From contig JACQHZ010000388.1 of assembly GCA_016198745.1 (NCBI GenBank), forward strand, positions 1 through 50,135: DNA of 50,135 nt, given 5' to 3'. This document shows positions 33,501 through 41,263 of this stretch, one piece after another. Source of the DNA: Verrucomicrobiota bacterium (lineage in GTDB: Bacteria > Verrucomicrobiota > Verrucomicrobiia > JABWAM01). The notes under the pieces were generated by a model that saw only the letters and a list, made by a program, of their open reading frames with translations, made no database searches and was not told where the DNA came from. Made by a program: the position numbers and the translations under genes. Each line of letters opens with the position of its first letter. Position 1 is the stretch's first letter.

Positions 33501-33699
33501 GCTTCTGCCATTGACCGTCGAGAGCGAGAAGCGCCCCGATTTCGAAATAACCGGTGGCGATGTCAAATGTATGCGCCAGGTCCGCCCAATCGTGAAGGTA
33601 ACGACGCACCTTCCAATCGGTGTCGCTGTTATCGACAACGAACAGGTCACCGCTGGTTTTGGAAGCGGCGGCGGCATTCTCCTTGCTGGACGATTTCAT
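30505..33699 (-). CDS. PLD nuclease-SNF2 helicase fusion protein
   Basis: The 1064-residue protein opens with a phospholipase-D-like half (about 1-200) carrying FHAKAYITH, in which H137-x-K139 is the core, and GSSNFTLPGLMENIELN. A full SNF2-type SF2 helicase follows: Walker A GVGLGKT at 278-284, DEAHHF at 363-368, LTATPINN near 399-406, and motif V/VI VLSEGLNLQDAT..QRIGRVDR at 793-827. An acidic insert (about 643-675) divides the helicase lobes. Such fusions sit beside large adenine methyltransferases in restriction-like systems, where they probably move along DNA and cut with the PLD site. It is the first gene of the minus-strand island. Confidence 0.92.
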   Translation of the reverse strand: MKSSSKENAAAASKTSGDLFVVDNSDTDWKVRRYLHDWADLAHTFDIATGYFEIGALLALDGQWQKLNKLRILMGDEVSKRTKQALLDGVQKLAETLDASIEKEKESNDFLVGVPAIVEAIGKKQIECRVYTKKKFHAKAYITHAKQAVIGSSALVGSSNFTLPGLMENIELNIQIRREVEVLQEWYERHWNEAEEISDELLRVIERHIREYSPFEVYAKALQEFFRGHEMTAGEWELAGPENGGSRMYPILDQYQKDGYQSLMKIARQHRGALLCDGVGLGKTFIGLMVIERLVMHERKRVALFVPKAARQPVWEKALRRHLPNVGGDFSNLVILNHSDLLRGGEYQARLDRVMKMADAIVIDEAHHFRNPGLKGEEGDRKSRYWRLFDIAANKALFLLTATPINNRLIDLQHMIELFSRREPAWFNAAPLGIHSLPGHFRKMEKELERLVSNPDQEDADGPREIDEVEAGQVLANDALFHALVVQRSRAYVKTSQKQRGGNQAIFPAREDPKVAAYSIKKTYGRLLNMVETAFSRSKPLFSLAVYYPLFYYKGTKAQIEEFAFKENRQKQLVCLIRTQFLKRFESSAHAFATSCETLLLKLLAWITKHSATDAEKKRLERWMLQHAELLEHIREHQREFHEIEPDEETDEDIITEEMLEDIEELSRDEYRVDEILAETFLDMDEISKFLNELKKFKPSHDDKLKALIKLLKTDPILREHKVLIFTEFMATARYLKRQLTATRIPGVDEVDSADKRDRGDVILRFAPHYNESSSRQLAENGIAETRVLISTDVLSEGLNLQDATRLINYDLHWNPVRLMQRIGRVDRRLNPEIEAAILADHPEQKPIRGTVVYWNFLPPDELNELLRLYGTVSHKTLRISKTFGIEGKKLLKPEDDYEALKEFNQAYEGTPTATEAMRLEFQRLVEETPGLAERLKSLPGRVFSGKRHPSKDARGVFFCYALPAPGMAAHEGREADPDVWSEENGKAAWFLYDLTGNNVIEDPAEILEFIRSPPETPRYCVIAPQTLSETRQTVEKHIKNTYLRRVQAPVGVKPTLKCWMELS

Positions 33700-33908
33700 G
33701 TCTCGATGGGCTGTGGCGCAGGATGCCAGACTTTTTCAAGAACGGGAAGCCCCGATATGCTGAAGCCCCGCTGCAACCGCACCCGCTCAATCAAGATGTT
33801 CATCCGTGATCTCGGAGACTGGCCGCCACCACCTCCCGCATTGGTCGGGATTTGGAGGCGCGCAAAAGTCTTGACGCGCCTCGCCGCTCATCCTACAGGG
33901 GCGGGACC

Positions 33909-34778
33909 ATGAACTTATCCTCCCCACGTCTGGTCGCCGATTGCAACGCCAACCTCGGCGAAGGCCCTCTCTGGCACGCGCCATCTCAAACGGTCCACTT
34001 CACCGATATCGAAGGCCGTCGCATCATCCGCTACAATCCCGCCACCGACCAACACGATGTCGTTCTCAAACGCAAAGGCCGCGTCAGCGGATTCACGTTC
34101 GAGCGCGACGGAAGCATGATCCTGTTCGAGGAACAACTCGTCATCCATCGCTCCAATGACGGCGCCGAGCGCGTTCTCTGCGAGATCAAAGAAGGCAATC
34201 ATGAGCGTTTCAACGATGTCAAAACCGATCCCGAAGGTCGGGTCTATGTCGGGACCATGGGGATTGCAAACGGGGATGGCGCCTTGATCCGGGTCGAGCG
34301 CGGCGGCAAATACGCCATCCTGATGGAAGGCGTGCGTTGCGGCAATGGCCCCGCCTTTTCCAAGGACAAGAAGCGGTTTTACTTCACCGATTCGGTGGCG
34401 CAAAAGATTTATGTGTTCGATTACGACCGCAAGAGCGGCAATTTGAGCAACCGCCGCCTGTTCGTGGATGTGCCCGGCGAGGAGGGCTTTCCCGACGGCA
34501 CGACCGTGGACGCCAAAGATCATGTCTGGACGGCGCGATGGGGCGGCCACATGCTGGTGCGCTACCGGCCCGATGGCAGCGTCGAGCGGCGGATCAAATT
34601 TCCCGCCCGTCAGGTCTCGTCGTTGACCTTCGGCGGTCCCGATTGCACGGATATTTATGTCACAACCGCCGGCCAGGGGCTTGACAAAATGCCGCCCCCC
34701 GAACGGGGCGGCGCGCTTTATCACCTCAACCTTGGCATTCGCGGCATTCCCGAACCCGCCTCGCGGCTGGCGGGCTGA
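33909..34778 (+). CDS. SMP-30/gluconolactonase-like beta-propeller protein
   Basis: The 289-residue protein has the SMP-30/LRE pattern: NLGEGPLWHAPSQTVHFTDI near the start (the metal-binding Glu), GRVYVGTMGI, FYFTDSVAQKIYVFDYD, DGTTVDAKDHVWTARWGG and SLTFGGPDCTDIYVTTAG near the end. Family members hydrolyse sugar lactones with a divalent metal. ATG 33909 follows GGGGCGGG and replaces a longer frame from 33852. It lies divergent from the helicase gene, with about 210 bases between them, and ends only five bases before the convergent polX stop. Confidence 0.92.
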   Translation: MNLSSPRLVADCNANLGEGPLWHAPSQTVHFTDIEGRRIIRYNPATDQHDVVLKRKGRVSGFTFERDGSMILFEEQLVIHRSNDGAERVLCEIKEGNHERFNDVKTDPEGRVYVGTMGIANGDGALIRVERGGKYAILMEGVRCGNGPAFSKDKKRFYFTDSVAQKIYVFDYDRKSGNLSNRRLFVDVPGEEGFPDGTTVDAKDHVWTARWGGHMLVRYRPDGSVERRIKFPARQVSSLTFGGPDCTDIYVTTAGQGLDKMPPPERGGALYHLNLGIRGIPEPASRLAG

Positions 34779-34783
34779 AACGG

Positions 34784-36523
34784 TCACTTCTTTCGTTTGA
34801 GATGACGGATGACATCCTCAAGCGGGCGCGTGTTCAGGATGTCGGCGGGACGCAACCAGCCTTTGCGTGCGACGGCGACTCCCCATGAGACCTGGGACAA
34901 TTCCCCCGTCGAATGCGCATCCGGGTTGATGGAACACATCACACCCTTCTCACGGGCGCCTTTCCACCAGCGCCAGTCGAGTTCCATCCGCGACGGCGTG
35001 CAGTTCAGTTCGATGATTGTTTTTGCGCGCGCGGCGGCGTCAATGACGGCGCCAAGATCAACCTTGTACGGCTCGCGCGACAGGAGCAAACGCCCCGTCG
35101 GATGGCCAAGCATGGCGACATGTTTGTTGGCGACCGCGCGCAAGACGCGCGCGGTTTGTCTGGCTTCGTCGTATGTAAACCCCTGGTGGATTGACGCCAC
35201 CACAAAATCCAGACGCGCAAGGAGGTCGTCCGGAAAATCAAGCGAACCGTCGCCGAGGATGTCCACCTCGCTTCCGGCAAAAAGACGAAAGTTTGCGCCT
35301 GCTGCTTTGAATTTCGCGTTCAACTTTTCGATCTCCTTGATCTGAGCAGCCAGGCGTTTTTCATTCAGCCCGTTTGCGACAGCGGAACTCTTGCTATGGT
35401 CGGCAATGCCGAGGTATTCCCAGCCGAGGTTCATTGCCGCATTGGCCATTTCTTCGATGGAATGAAGGCCATCGCTCCATGACGTGTGACAATGAAACGT
35501 GCCGCGAATGTCGCGTTGCGACACCAGCGTCGGGAGTTCTCCTTTTTCAGCCGCCGCGATTTCCCCCATGTCCTCGCGCAACTCCGGCTCCACATAATCC
35601 AGCCCGAGGGTCCGGTAAAGGGCCGTTTCGTCCTTGCACGAGATCGGCCTTTCCGAGCCGGTCCCGATCTCGAACAGGCCGTATTCATTGAGCTTTTTGC
35701 CCTGCGAGATCGCTCTCTGCCGCATCGCAACGTTGTGCTCCTTGGAGCCGGTGAAATAGGCGAGGGCGAACGGGAATTCCTCCTCTGAAACGCAGCGCAC
35801 ATCGGCCTGGATGCCGCTCTTGAGGATCACGCTCGACTTTGTGTCGCCGCGTCCGGTCACCTTCTCCACTTCCGGAAGCGAGGTGAACAACCGCATGACT
35901 CTCCCGGCCTCGCGCGTGGAAACCACGAAGTCCAGATCGCGCACGACCTCTTTCCTGCGCCGCAAACTGCCGGCTGTTTCCACGCGCTGAACGGCCCGGC
36001 AATCCTTCAGAGATTGAAGGATGAGTGTCGCGGCCTGAAGCGCCTCGGCATGGAGGAACTGGCCGCGGTATTTCTCCAGATTGGCGAGCCCTTCCAGGAT
36101 TTTCGCCTGGGTTTTTTCACCAAACCCCTCAAGTTTGGCCACCATCCCGCGCTCGCACCCCATGCGCAGGTCGCCGAGCGAATCCACCTGCAGCTTCTCC
36201 CAAAGCGTCTTCACCTTTCTCGGTCCGAGACCCGGAACGCGCAGGCAGTCAAGAAGGCCGGACGGAAAATCGGCCTTCAGTTCCTCGTGATAGGGGAGAC
36301 GTCCCGTGGTGAAAAGAGCGGTGATCTTTTCAGTCAGCCCCTCGCCGATTCCCTTCACTTCGCCGAGACGTTTCTCGTGAATGAGCGCCCCGAGGTCCTC
36401 CTGCAGCGTTTCCAGCATGCGCGCGGCGTTTGCATAAGCAACGCTCTTGAAGCGATTTTCGCCCTTGAGTTCGAGCAACACCCCGATCTCTCTCAACACG
36501 CCGGCGATTTCATTCTTGTCCAT
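34784..36523 (-). CDS. polX: DNA polymerase/3'-5' exonuclease PolX
   Basis: The 579-residue protein has the N-terminal helix-hairpin-helix and polymerase X domain (IGEGLTEKITALF, VPGLGPRKV, AGSLRRRKEVVRDLDFVVST with metal-binding Asp pair) and a C-terminal PHP domain starting RGTFHCHTSWSDGLHSIEEM and continuing YLGIADHS, GSEVDIL, GHPTGR, NPDAH. It fills short gaps in base excision repair and the PHP domain supplies 3'-5' exonuclease and AP-site activities. ATG 36523 (MDKNEIAG) is chosen; the 39 residues added by a longer frame lack homology. Length is normal for the family. Confidence 0.95.
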   Translation of the reverse strand: MDKNEIAGVLREIGVLLELKGENRFKSVAYANAARMLETLQEDLGALIHEKRLGEVKGIGEGLTEKITALFTTGRLPYHEELKADFPSGLLDCLRVPGLGPRKVKTLWEKLQVDSLGDLRMGCERGMVAKLEGFGEKTQAKILEGLANLEKYRGQFLHAEALQAATLILQSLKDCRAVQRVETAGSLRRRKEVVRDLDFVVSTREAGRVMRLFTSLPEVEKVTGRGDTKSSVILKSGIQADVRCVSEEEFPFALAYFTGSKEHNVAMRQRAISQGKKLNEYGLFEIGTGSERPISCKDETALYRTLGLDYVEPELREDMGEIAAAEKGELPTLVSQRDIRGTFHCHTSWSDGLHSIEEMANAAMNLGWEYLGIADHSKSSAVANGLNEKRLAAQIKEIEKLNAKFKAAGANFRLFAGSEVDILGDGSLDFPDDLLARLDFVVASIHQGFTYDEARQTARVLRAVANKHVAMLGHPTGRLLLSREPYKVDLGAVIDAAARAKTIIELNCTPSRMELDWRWWKGAREKGVMCSINPDAHSTGELSQVSWGVAVARKGWLRPADILNTRPLEDVIRHLKRKK

Positions 36524-36636
36524 GAGCGTTTTGCGCAAGTGCAGAGTCCGGCAAGCTGTTAGCCCGAGTTTTTCTTCGTGTATCCATGCGCGGCAGGTTT
36601 CGCGATGTCGAGCAAAACAACGAGCAAGGCGCGCCG

Positions 36637-37320
36637 TCATCCCGCCTGCAGCCGTTTGGCAAGCGTCTCACAGGAGAGTTGTCCCGGCGCGACCGGCTTG
36701 TCCAGATAACCGTAGGCCAACACCGAACCAACCGATGGCAGATGGCAACGCAGCAACGCGCCTTTCGGTCCCATGCCGATGACGCACAACGGTCCTTTGA
36801 TATTCGAGACGAGCAATCGCGTGAGCGTCTCGCCATCCGACGCGCAATTGACCATGGTTGCGATTTTCACCACGTCCGCTCCCCGATCAAAGGCGCAAGC
36901 AACCGTCCTCTGAAGAACGGCCAGGGCGGGCGTTCGCTCGAAGTTATGATGGGACAGCACCGTTTTTTTCCGACGAGCGCGGGCCGCGGCAAGGACATCT
37001 CCGGCGATCCGGCTTCGCAGTTCCACGTCCACCCAAGAGATCACTTCGATTGCTTTGCGGTAAAGTTCAAGCCGTGAGGACCCGCTTGGCGTCCAATGCC
37101 CTCCCTCTCTGCGGCTCCGGATGGTGACAAGAACCGGAGTGCCGCTTCGCTCCAGTTTCCGACACGCGGCCAGGCACCGATCATGCGCGTGCGCGTCCAT
37201 GCAATCCATGCGCGCTTCGATCCAGTCTGCAATCCGCCTGTTCAACGGGAGGTCGGCGTAAGATTCAAGGAAACGCGCATCGCTTATGACGCCAACAAGT
37301 TTGAAGGGGCGCGCGCACAT
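36637..37320 (-). CDS. aroD: Type I 3-dehydroquinate dehydratase
   Basis: The 227-residue TIM barrel has IEARMDC near residue 35, LVTIRSRREGG near 65, LSHHNFERTP at 122-131 (catalytic His125) and VVKIATMV at 150-157 (Schiff-base Lys152), followed by MGPKGALLR and SVLAYGYL. It dehydrates 3-dehydroquinate in the shikimate pathway. It stands alone among repair genes here; no other aro gene is nearby. The gap to polX is 113 bases. It is slightly shorter than E. coli AroD (252 residues) but complete at both ends. Confidence 0.93.
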   Translation of the reverse strand: MCARPFKLVGVISDARFLESYADLPLNRRIADWIEARMDCMDAHAHDRCLAACRKLERSGTPVLVTIRSRREGGHWTPSGSSRLELYRKAIEVISWVDVELRSRIAGDVLAAARARRKKTVLSHHNFERTPALAVLQRTVACAFDRGADVVKIATMVNCASDGETLTRLLVSNIKGPLCVIGMGPKGALLRCHLPSVGSVLAYGYLDKPVAPGQLSCETLAKRLQAG

Positions 37321-37434
37321 GGCAGGTGATCAAGCGTGGATTCCGGGGTGCGTTGCAAGTTGGTTTTCAGCCTGGATATTTCATCCGTCCTGTAGCGGCC
37401 GCGCGATATATGCGCCTCGTCATTTTGCCTCTGG

Positions 37435-37474
37435 CCGGAGATTTCATCCCGCAATGGCGGGATGAAATCTCCGG
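37435..37474. terminator. Long perfect hairpin after the metallo-hydrolase gene (REP-like)
   Basis: Perfect 18-bp arms (CCGGAGATTTCATCCCGC and complement) surround AATG. It begins one base beyond the stop at 37476, so on the minus strand it immediately follows the metallo-hydrolase gene. No T-run follows; the TCATCCCGC core matches the dispersed palindromes elsewhere. It may terminate or stabilise the mRNA end. Confidence 0.65.
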
Positions 37475-37475
37475 G

Positions 37476-38828
37476 TTAGTCGCCCAAATTCAGCGTCTCG
37501 CCGCTTGGGGGAATGAGAATGGAGGATTCCGGGAGCTTCTCCCGCAATTCCTGTTGAAACCATTCCAGGCTGGCGGTTTCGCCATGCACCAGGAGAACCC
37601 GCCGCGGGCGCGCATGCGACACATAATCAATCATCCGTTCGCGGTTGCAATGCGAGGTAAAATCGAAGCTCTCCACCCGGCATCGAATGTCCATCTCGCC
37701 CGCCTCGCCGCCCATATCCGCCCTCCCTCCCCGCCCTGCCGCCTTCACCTTTCCCGCCGGCGAGTCCGGGTCCACATACCCGACAAAAAAGATGGAATGT
37801 CGTTCGTCCGGCATCATCCGCTGCGCCATGGTGTGCGACATCGTGCGCGGGGTCATCATGCCCGAAGAGACAAGCATCAGGCGACCGCGTCCCAACCTCA
37901 TGGTGAGCGCCTCCTTCGAATCGAGAACGATCAATTCAAGGTTGTTTTCGAGTTTGAACCCCGGACAAACGCGCGGACTGACACCGGAGAGATCGTCATA
38001 AATCTCGTTGTACGATCTCCCCAGCCCGCTGATGTAGATGACCTGTTCGGCGAGATGCCCTTCGCGCATCAAATCGTGGATCACCTTCAGCACCTCCTGC
38101 ATTTTTCCCAGGGCGAAACAGGGAATCAATACGCTCCCTCCCCTCTCGAAGGTCGCCTGTATCGCCGCGCTGAGGCGTTCGGTTTCCTCCTCCCAGTCGC
38201 TTCCGGGCTGCGACGGCATGCTGCCTCGTGTGCATTCAATGACCATCGTATCCGGCTGCTTGTCGGGAAATTTTCCGGCCCGTGTGATTTTCATATCCGA
38301 AAACTTCGTGTCGCCGGTGTAGAAGATCGAACAACCGCCCGCTTCGATCCAGACGCCGGCGGCGCCCTGCACGTGACCGGCCTCGTAAAAAGTGACGTCG
38401 GCGCCGGCCACCTCGAACGTTCGTGCGAAAGCCACGGTCTCGATGTCCTCCAATAGATGATCCACCTGACCGTGCGTGAACAGGGGGTATTCGGACAGGT
38501 TCAACTCGGCGCGTTGCCGGATCATCACACTTGCGGAATTGTGCAGGGCGCGGTCCGCGATCAACCGCGAAGCGTGGGTAAGATAAACCCGCGCATCCGG
38601 ACGATCATCCATCACAAGCGGCAACGCGCCAAGATGATCCAGGTGCCCGTGGCTGACGAAAACAGCCTGGAGCGGTTGGTCGGCGAGAAAATCGAGCAAC
38701 GGCAAACCGCCGTTGCCTTCGATCTTGGGATGCGTGCCGCAATCCAGAAGATAACCGCTGTCGTCAACCTGTAGATGATAGCAGTTGGCGCCGATTTCGT
38801 TCTGACGGGTGAGATTGGTGAATCGCAT
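37476..38828 (-). CDS. MBL-fold beta-CASP RNA-specificity metallo-hydrolase
   Basis: The 450-residue protein has the metallo-beta-lactamase motif SHGHLDH with H60-x-H62-x-D64-H65, then TGDTKFSDM, a beta-CASP domain with ECTRGS, GGSVLIPCFALGKMQEVLKV and SSGMMTP, and a C-terminal zinc His region FTSHCNRERMIDYV and LVHGE. This is the CPSF73/RNase J-like YSH1 group, usually an RNA endo/exonuclease. ATG 38828 is chosen; an 18-residue extension lacks homology. It is divergent from the lipoprotein/ferredoxin/SixA operon, starting about 35 bases away, so the promoters overlap. Confidence 0.92.
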   Translation of the reverse strand: MRFTNLTRQNEIGANCYHLQVDDSGYLLDCGTHPKIEGNGGLPLLDFLADQPLQAVFVSHGHLDHLGALPLVMDDRPDARVYLTHASRLIADRALHNSASVMIRQRAELNLSEYPLFTHGQVDHLLEDIETVAFARTFEVAGADVTFYEAGHVQGAAGVWIEAGGCSIFYTGDTKFSDMKITRAGKFPDKQPDTMVIECTRGSMPSQPGSDWEEETERLSAAIQATFERGGSVLIPCFALGKMQEVLKVIHDLMREGHLAEQVIYISGLGRSYNEIYDDLSGVSPRVCPGFKLENNLELIVLDSKEALTMRLGRGRLMLVSSGMMTPRTMSHTMAQRMMPDERHSIFFVGYVDPDSPAGKVKAAGRGGRADMGGEAGEMDIRCRVESFDFTSHCNRERMIDYVSHARPRRVLLVHGETASLEWFQQELREKLPESSILIPPSGETLNLGD

Positions 38829-38863
38829 GAAGAGAAAAAAAAGTGCGCCGGCAAAACCTCCCG

Positions 38864-39193
38864 ATGAAGCGTCTTCTTGCAATTCGCAGCAAGGATCGGT
38901 ATTCGTACGGCTCTGTGGAATCCGTACTCAAACATGTTGCCGTTCAGGTTGCAAGCCTTGTGCTTCTGAGCGGTTGCGGAGGGCATGCGGGTCATCATCA
39001 GGATGAAACCATTTTCAAAGGGCGGGTGATGAAGGTGGAATACATCCTCACCAGAGGCGTCACGGTCCTGACGGACTCGGAAGGGAAACGGACAGAACTC
39101 CAGGGCCATCCCGGCGTTCCGTGCGCAGAGATCGAAATCCACCGCCGCGGCCAATACGAGTACGAGGTTTTCCAGGCAGCGGGACAAAAATGA
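38864..39193 (+). CDS. Small putative lipoprotein
   Basis: The 109-residue protein has a long positively charged n-region (MKRLLAIRSKDRY), a hydrophobic stretch and a lipobox LLSGC at 34-38, then a short soluble domain with FKGRVMKVEYILTRGVTVLT and QGHPGVPCAEIEIHRRG. It would be cut by LspA before Cys38. The n-region is longer than normal, so the true start may be downstream, but no better start is visible. The stop overlaps the ferredoxin start as ATGA (39190-39193), which supports it as a real translated gene. No domain recognised. Confidence 0.6.
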   Translation: MKRLLAIRSKDRYSYGSVESVLKHVAVQVASLVLLSGCGGHAGHHQDETIFKGRVMKVEYILTRGVTVLTDSEGKRTELQGHPGVPCAEIEIHRRGQYEYEVFQAAGQK

Positions 39194-39591
39194 TGCCTCT
39201 TTCATCCCAACCATCCACCGTTCAGGAGGCGGCTCAACAGTTCGGCGTGGGCGGGCTGCGATGCCATGTCTTTCTCTGCCGCGGCCCTCGATGCTGTTCC
39301 GCCGAACGCGGCGAAGCGGTTTGGAAATACCTCAAAGACCGGCTCAAGGCGCTCGGACTCTCCGGACGCGGCGGGCGCGTCTATCGGACCAAGGTGGATT
39401 GCCTGCGCATCTGCCTCGATGGTCCCGTGGCGCTTGTTTATCCCGAAGGGACCTGGTATCATCAGGTGGATGAAGCCAGGATGGAACGCATCATTCAGAG
39501 CCATATCCTCCGCGGAAAACCTCTGGAGAAAGAGGCGTTTGCCGTCAACCCGCTGACTTCAGAAAAGCGCCCAGGCGACGAATCGTCATGA
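39190..39591 (+). CDS. Thioredoxin-like [2Fe-2S] ferredoxin
   Basis: The 133-residue protein has the pattern of thioredoxin-fold [2Fe-2S] proteins: HVFLCRGPRCC with Cys30 and Cys35, then VDCLRICLDGPVALVYPEG with Cys71 and Cys75, followed by TWYHQVDEARMERII. This matches the Aquifex-type ferredoxin and NuoE-like fold. Start ATG 39190 overlaps the lipoprotein stop, and its stop overlaps the sixA start (39588-39591), so the three are translationally coupled. The partner enzyme is not evident. Confidence 0.9.
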   Translation: MMPLSSQPSTVQEAAQQFGVGGLRCHVFLCRGPRCCSAERGEAVWKYLKDRLKALGLSGRGGRVYRTKVDCLRICLDGPVALVYPEGTWYHQVDEARMERIIQSHILRGKPLEKEAFAVNPLTSEKRPGDESS

Positions 39592-40079
39592 GACTCTACT
39601 TCTTGCGGCATGCGGATGCGCTGGACGGTCCCGATGACGAGAAGCGGCCAATTTCCCCAAGAGGCAAACACGAAGCGAAAGCCGTTGGAAACTTTCTGAA
39701 AACCGCCGGCGTCCAGTTCGATGCCGCTTATTCAAGTCCGCTGCGGCGCGCAAGAGAAACCGCGGCAATTGTCCTTGATCTTTGCGGGCGCCTGCCTCCG
39801 TCAGGGTTGGAAACGGCGGATGCGTTGCGCAACGAAACTCCGCGGGACGATTTCGAACGATGGCTTGCGCATCTCAAAACGACAAACCACCTTCTGCTGG
39901 TGGGACACGCACCCACGCTGGCGGAACGCGCCGGGCACCTGCTCGGATTCAGCAATCCCGAGGCGCTGTCATTGCCGAAGGCGGGCTTGATCTGCGCTGA
40001 GACCTTCGACGGACGCGGGGGCCGACTGGTTCTCTTCGTTTCTCCCGAATGGCTGAACGCCCGTCCCCTCGCCCGGTAG
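39588..40079 (+). CDS. sixA: Phosphohistidine phosphatase SixA-like
   Basis: The 163-residue protein begins MRLYFLRHADALDGPDDEKR, the histidine-phosphatase RH motif (Arg7-His8), with YSSPLRRARETAAIVL and LLVGHAPTLAERAGHLL, which supply the second His (VGHAP). SixA removes phosphate from phosphohistidine, as on phosphorelay HPt domains. Length and layout match SixA rather than larger phosphoglycerate mutases. It shares an ATGA overlap with the ferredoxin gene. A palindromic bidirectional terminator follows at 40104-40139. Confidence 0.9.
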   Translation: MRLYFLRHADALDGPDDEKRPISPRGKHEAKAVGNFLKTAGVQFDAAYSSPLRRARETAAIVLDLCGRLPPSGLETADALRNETPRDDFERWLAHLKTTNHLLLVGHAPTLAERAGHLLGFSNPEALSLPKAGLICAETFDGRGGRLVLFVSPEWLNARPLAR

Positions 40080-40103
40080 CAGTCCTCGGCGGAACATGGC
40101 TCT

Positions 40104-40139
40104 CCAAAAATTCTGTGACACGTGTCACAGAAAATTTGG
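40104..40139. terminator. Bidirectional palindromic terminator, copy 1
   Basis: A 36-bp near-perfect palindrome (18-bp arms, two mismatches) with core TGTGACACGTGTCACA at 40114-40129. A-rich and T-rich flanks lie on both sides. It sits between the convergent ends of sixA (40079) and the DUF1189 gene (40155). A close copy is at 47274-47307, also between convergent genes. Confidence 0.7.
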
Positions 40140-40154
40140 GAAACCGGAGTTGAA

Positions 40155-40937
40155 TCAATCGAGAGGCGGCGGGATGTCTTCCGGCGGGCGAAGAGATACC
40201 CTGCAGGCGCCGGATGCCATCACAAAGAAAAAACAGTGGCCGCAGAAATAAAGCAGGAAGCTGACTTCATAAAATCCGATGGCGGCATAGATGGCAACTG
40301 TGAGCGCGCCGGGCGTCATCGCAAAGAGAGCGAGATTGAAAAGCTGGCCAAAGGTGAAGCTCGGATTCATCGAACGTTCGAGGAACGCCGCCAGCAGGGT
40401 GAAAAACAGGGATTCGATCAAACCCGCGAAGAGAATCACAAGCCAGACGATCGGAAACATGAATGGCAGCGTTTGCGTGATTTCCTTCAGTAATTTGTCA
40501 AGATAATCCGCGTTGATTGTTCCATCCGGCCACTGTTTCCACGGCATGACAACCGGTTTGGTTTCCTGCGTCCAGAAAAGCAAATCCCGCTGTCGGACCG
40601 CCACGCCGGCGGGGAACATTTTTTCCGGCGCCGCCAGTGATCGGTCAATATCCAGGATGATGGGGAACTGGTTGGTATTGGCGAAAAATGGCTGGGGAAG
40701 ACGGGAAGACGCCTGGCCGTTGGCAATGTTGAATTCGGGGACGTGTGAAAAAATGCGCCGCGCGATGGCGGGGCATTCCGCCTTGAACCAATGGATGATG
40801 TTTGCCATGGCGACGAGGCTGAGGAGAAACGAAAGCAGCGCCCAAAAACAGATCGTGGATCGGAGTGGCAGTCCCAGAAATGTCTGATAGGTCCGGAAGC
40901 CGCCGCATGCGAGCCACAGGTGACGGAAAAAGTTCAT
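40155..40937 (-). CDS. DUF1189-like membrane protein
   Basis: The protein (about 260 residues) has an N-terminal hydrophobic helix (ICFWALLSFLLSLVAMANII), a central soluble domain of about 100 residues with IILDIDRSLAAPEKMF and GVAVRQRDLLFW, and three further helices (PFMFPIVWLVILFAGLIES; LFAMTPGALTVAIYAAIGF; SFLLYFCGHCFFFVMA). This fits the DUF1189 family of unknown function. Starts at 40937 and 40952 are both possible and neither has a ribosome binding site. It converges with sixA. Confidence 0.82.
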   Translation of the reverse strand: MNFFRHLWLACGGFRTYQTFLGLPLRSTICFWALLSFLLSLVAMANIIHWFKAECPAIARRIFSHVPEFNIANGQASSRLPQPFFANTNQFPIILDIDRSLAAPEKMFPAGVAVRQRDLLFWTQETKPVVMPWKQWPDGTINADYLDKLLKEITQTLPFMFPIVWLVILFAGLIESLFFTLLAAFLERSMNPSFTFGQLFNLALFAMTPGALTVAIYAAIGFYEVSFLLYFCGHCFFFVMASGACRVSLRPPEDIPPPLD

Positions 40938-40952
40938 GATGAAAGGCCGCAT

Positions 40953-41263
40953 TCTATGACATTCACGTGCAGTCTCAAGACCTAACCCGGATATTTCCTT
41001 CGTTTCCCACGGGATCCATCCCGGTTCGCCCCTGCGAAAGAAATATGCGGGCTGCGCACATGCTCCCCACCCGCAATTTGCAATGATCGGCGACAGTGTG
41101 GAGGGCGAAGCGGAACAACGCTTGCAACTTGTGAATGGATGCTCATATTCAGATATGGTTCAAAGTTCATGGTTCAGGGGTTCATCCCGCCAAGGCGGGA
41201 AATTCAAGCTGAAAAGCGCCAACCGTTGAACCGTGAACCTGACAACCTGAGTAGTTGCGATCC
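40953..41263. other. Non-coding stretch with nested inverted repeats
   Basis: I see no gene here. It holds the inverted repeat at 41165-41238 and presumably promoters for the divergent DUF1189 and NdpA-like genes. No clear promoter boxes were recognised. Confidence 0.55.
41165..41238. repeat. Nested inverted repeat with REP-like core
   Basis: Outer arms GTTCATGGTTCA (41165-41176) and TGAACCGTGAAC (41227-41238) are complementary with one mismatch. Inside, a perfect 16-bp palindrome TCCCGCCAAGGCGGGA lies at 41185-41200, of the same family as 494-515. It precedes the NdpA-like gene by 26 bases. Confidence 0.6.

Noticed and set aside
22425-33699. Classical DISARM or BREX
   Set aside because: The DrmA/DrmB genes and PglZ/BrxC/BrxL are not present; only component families are shared.
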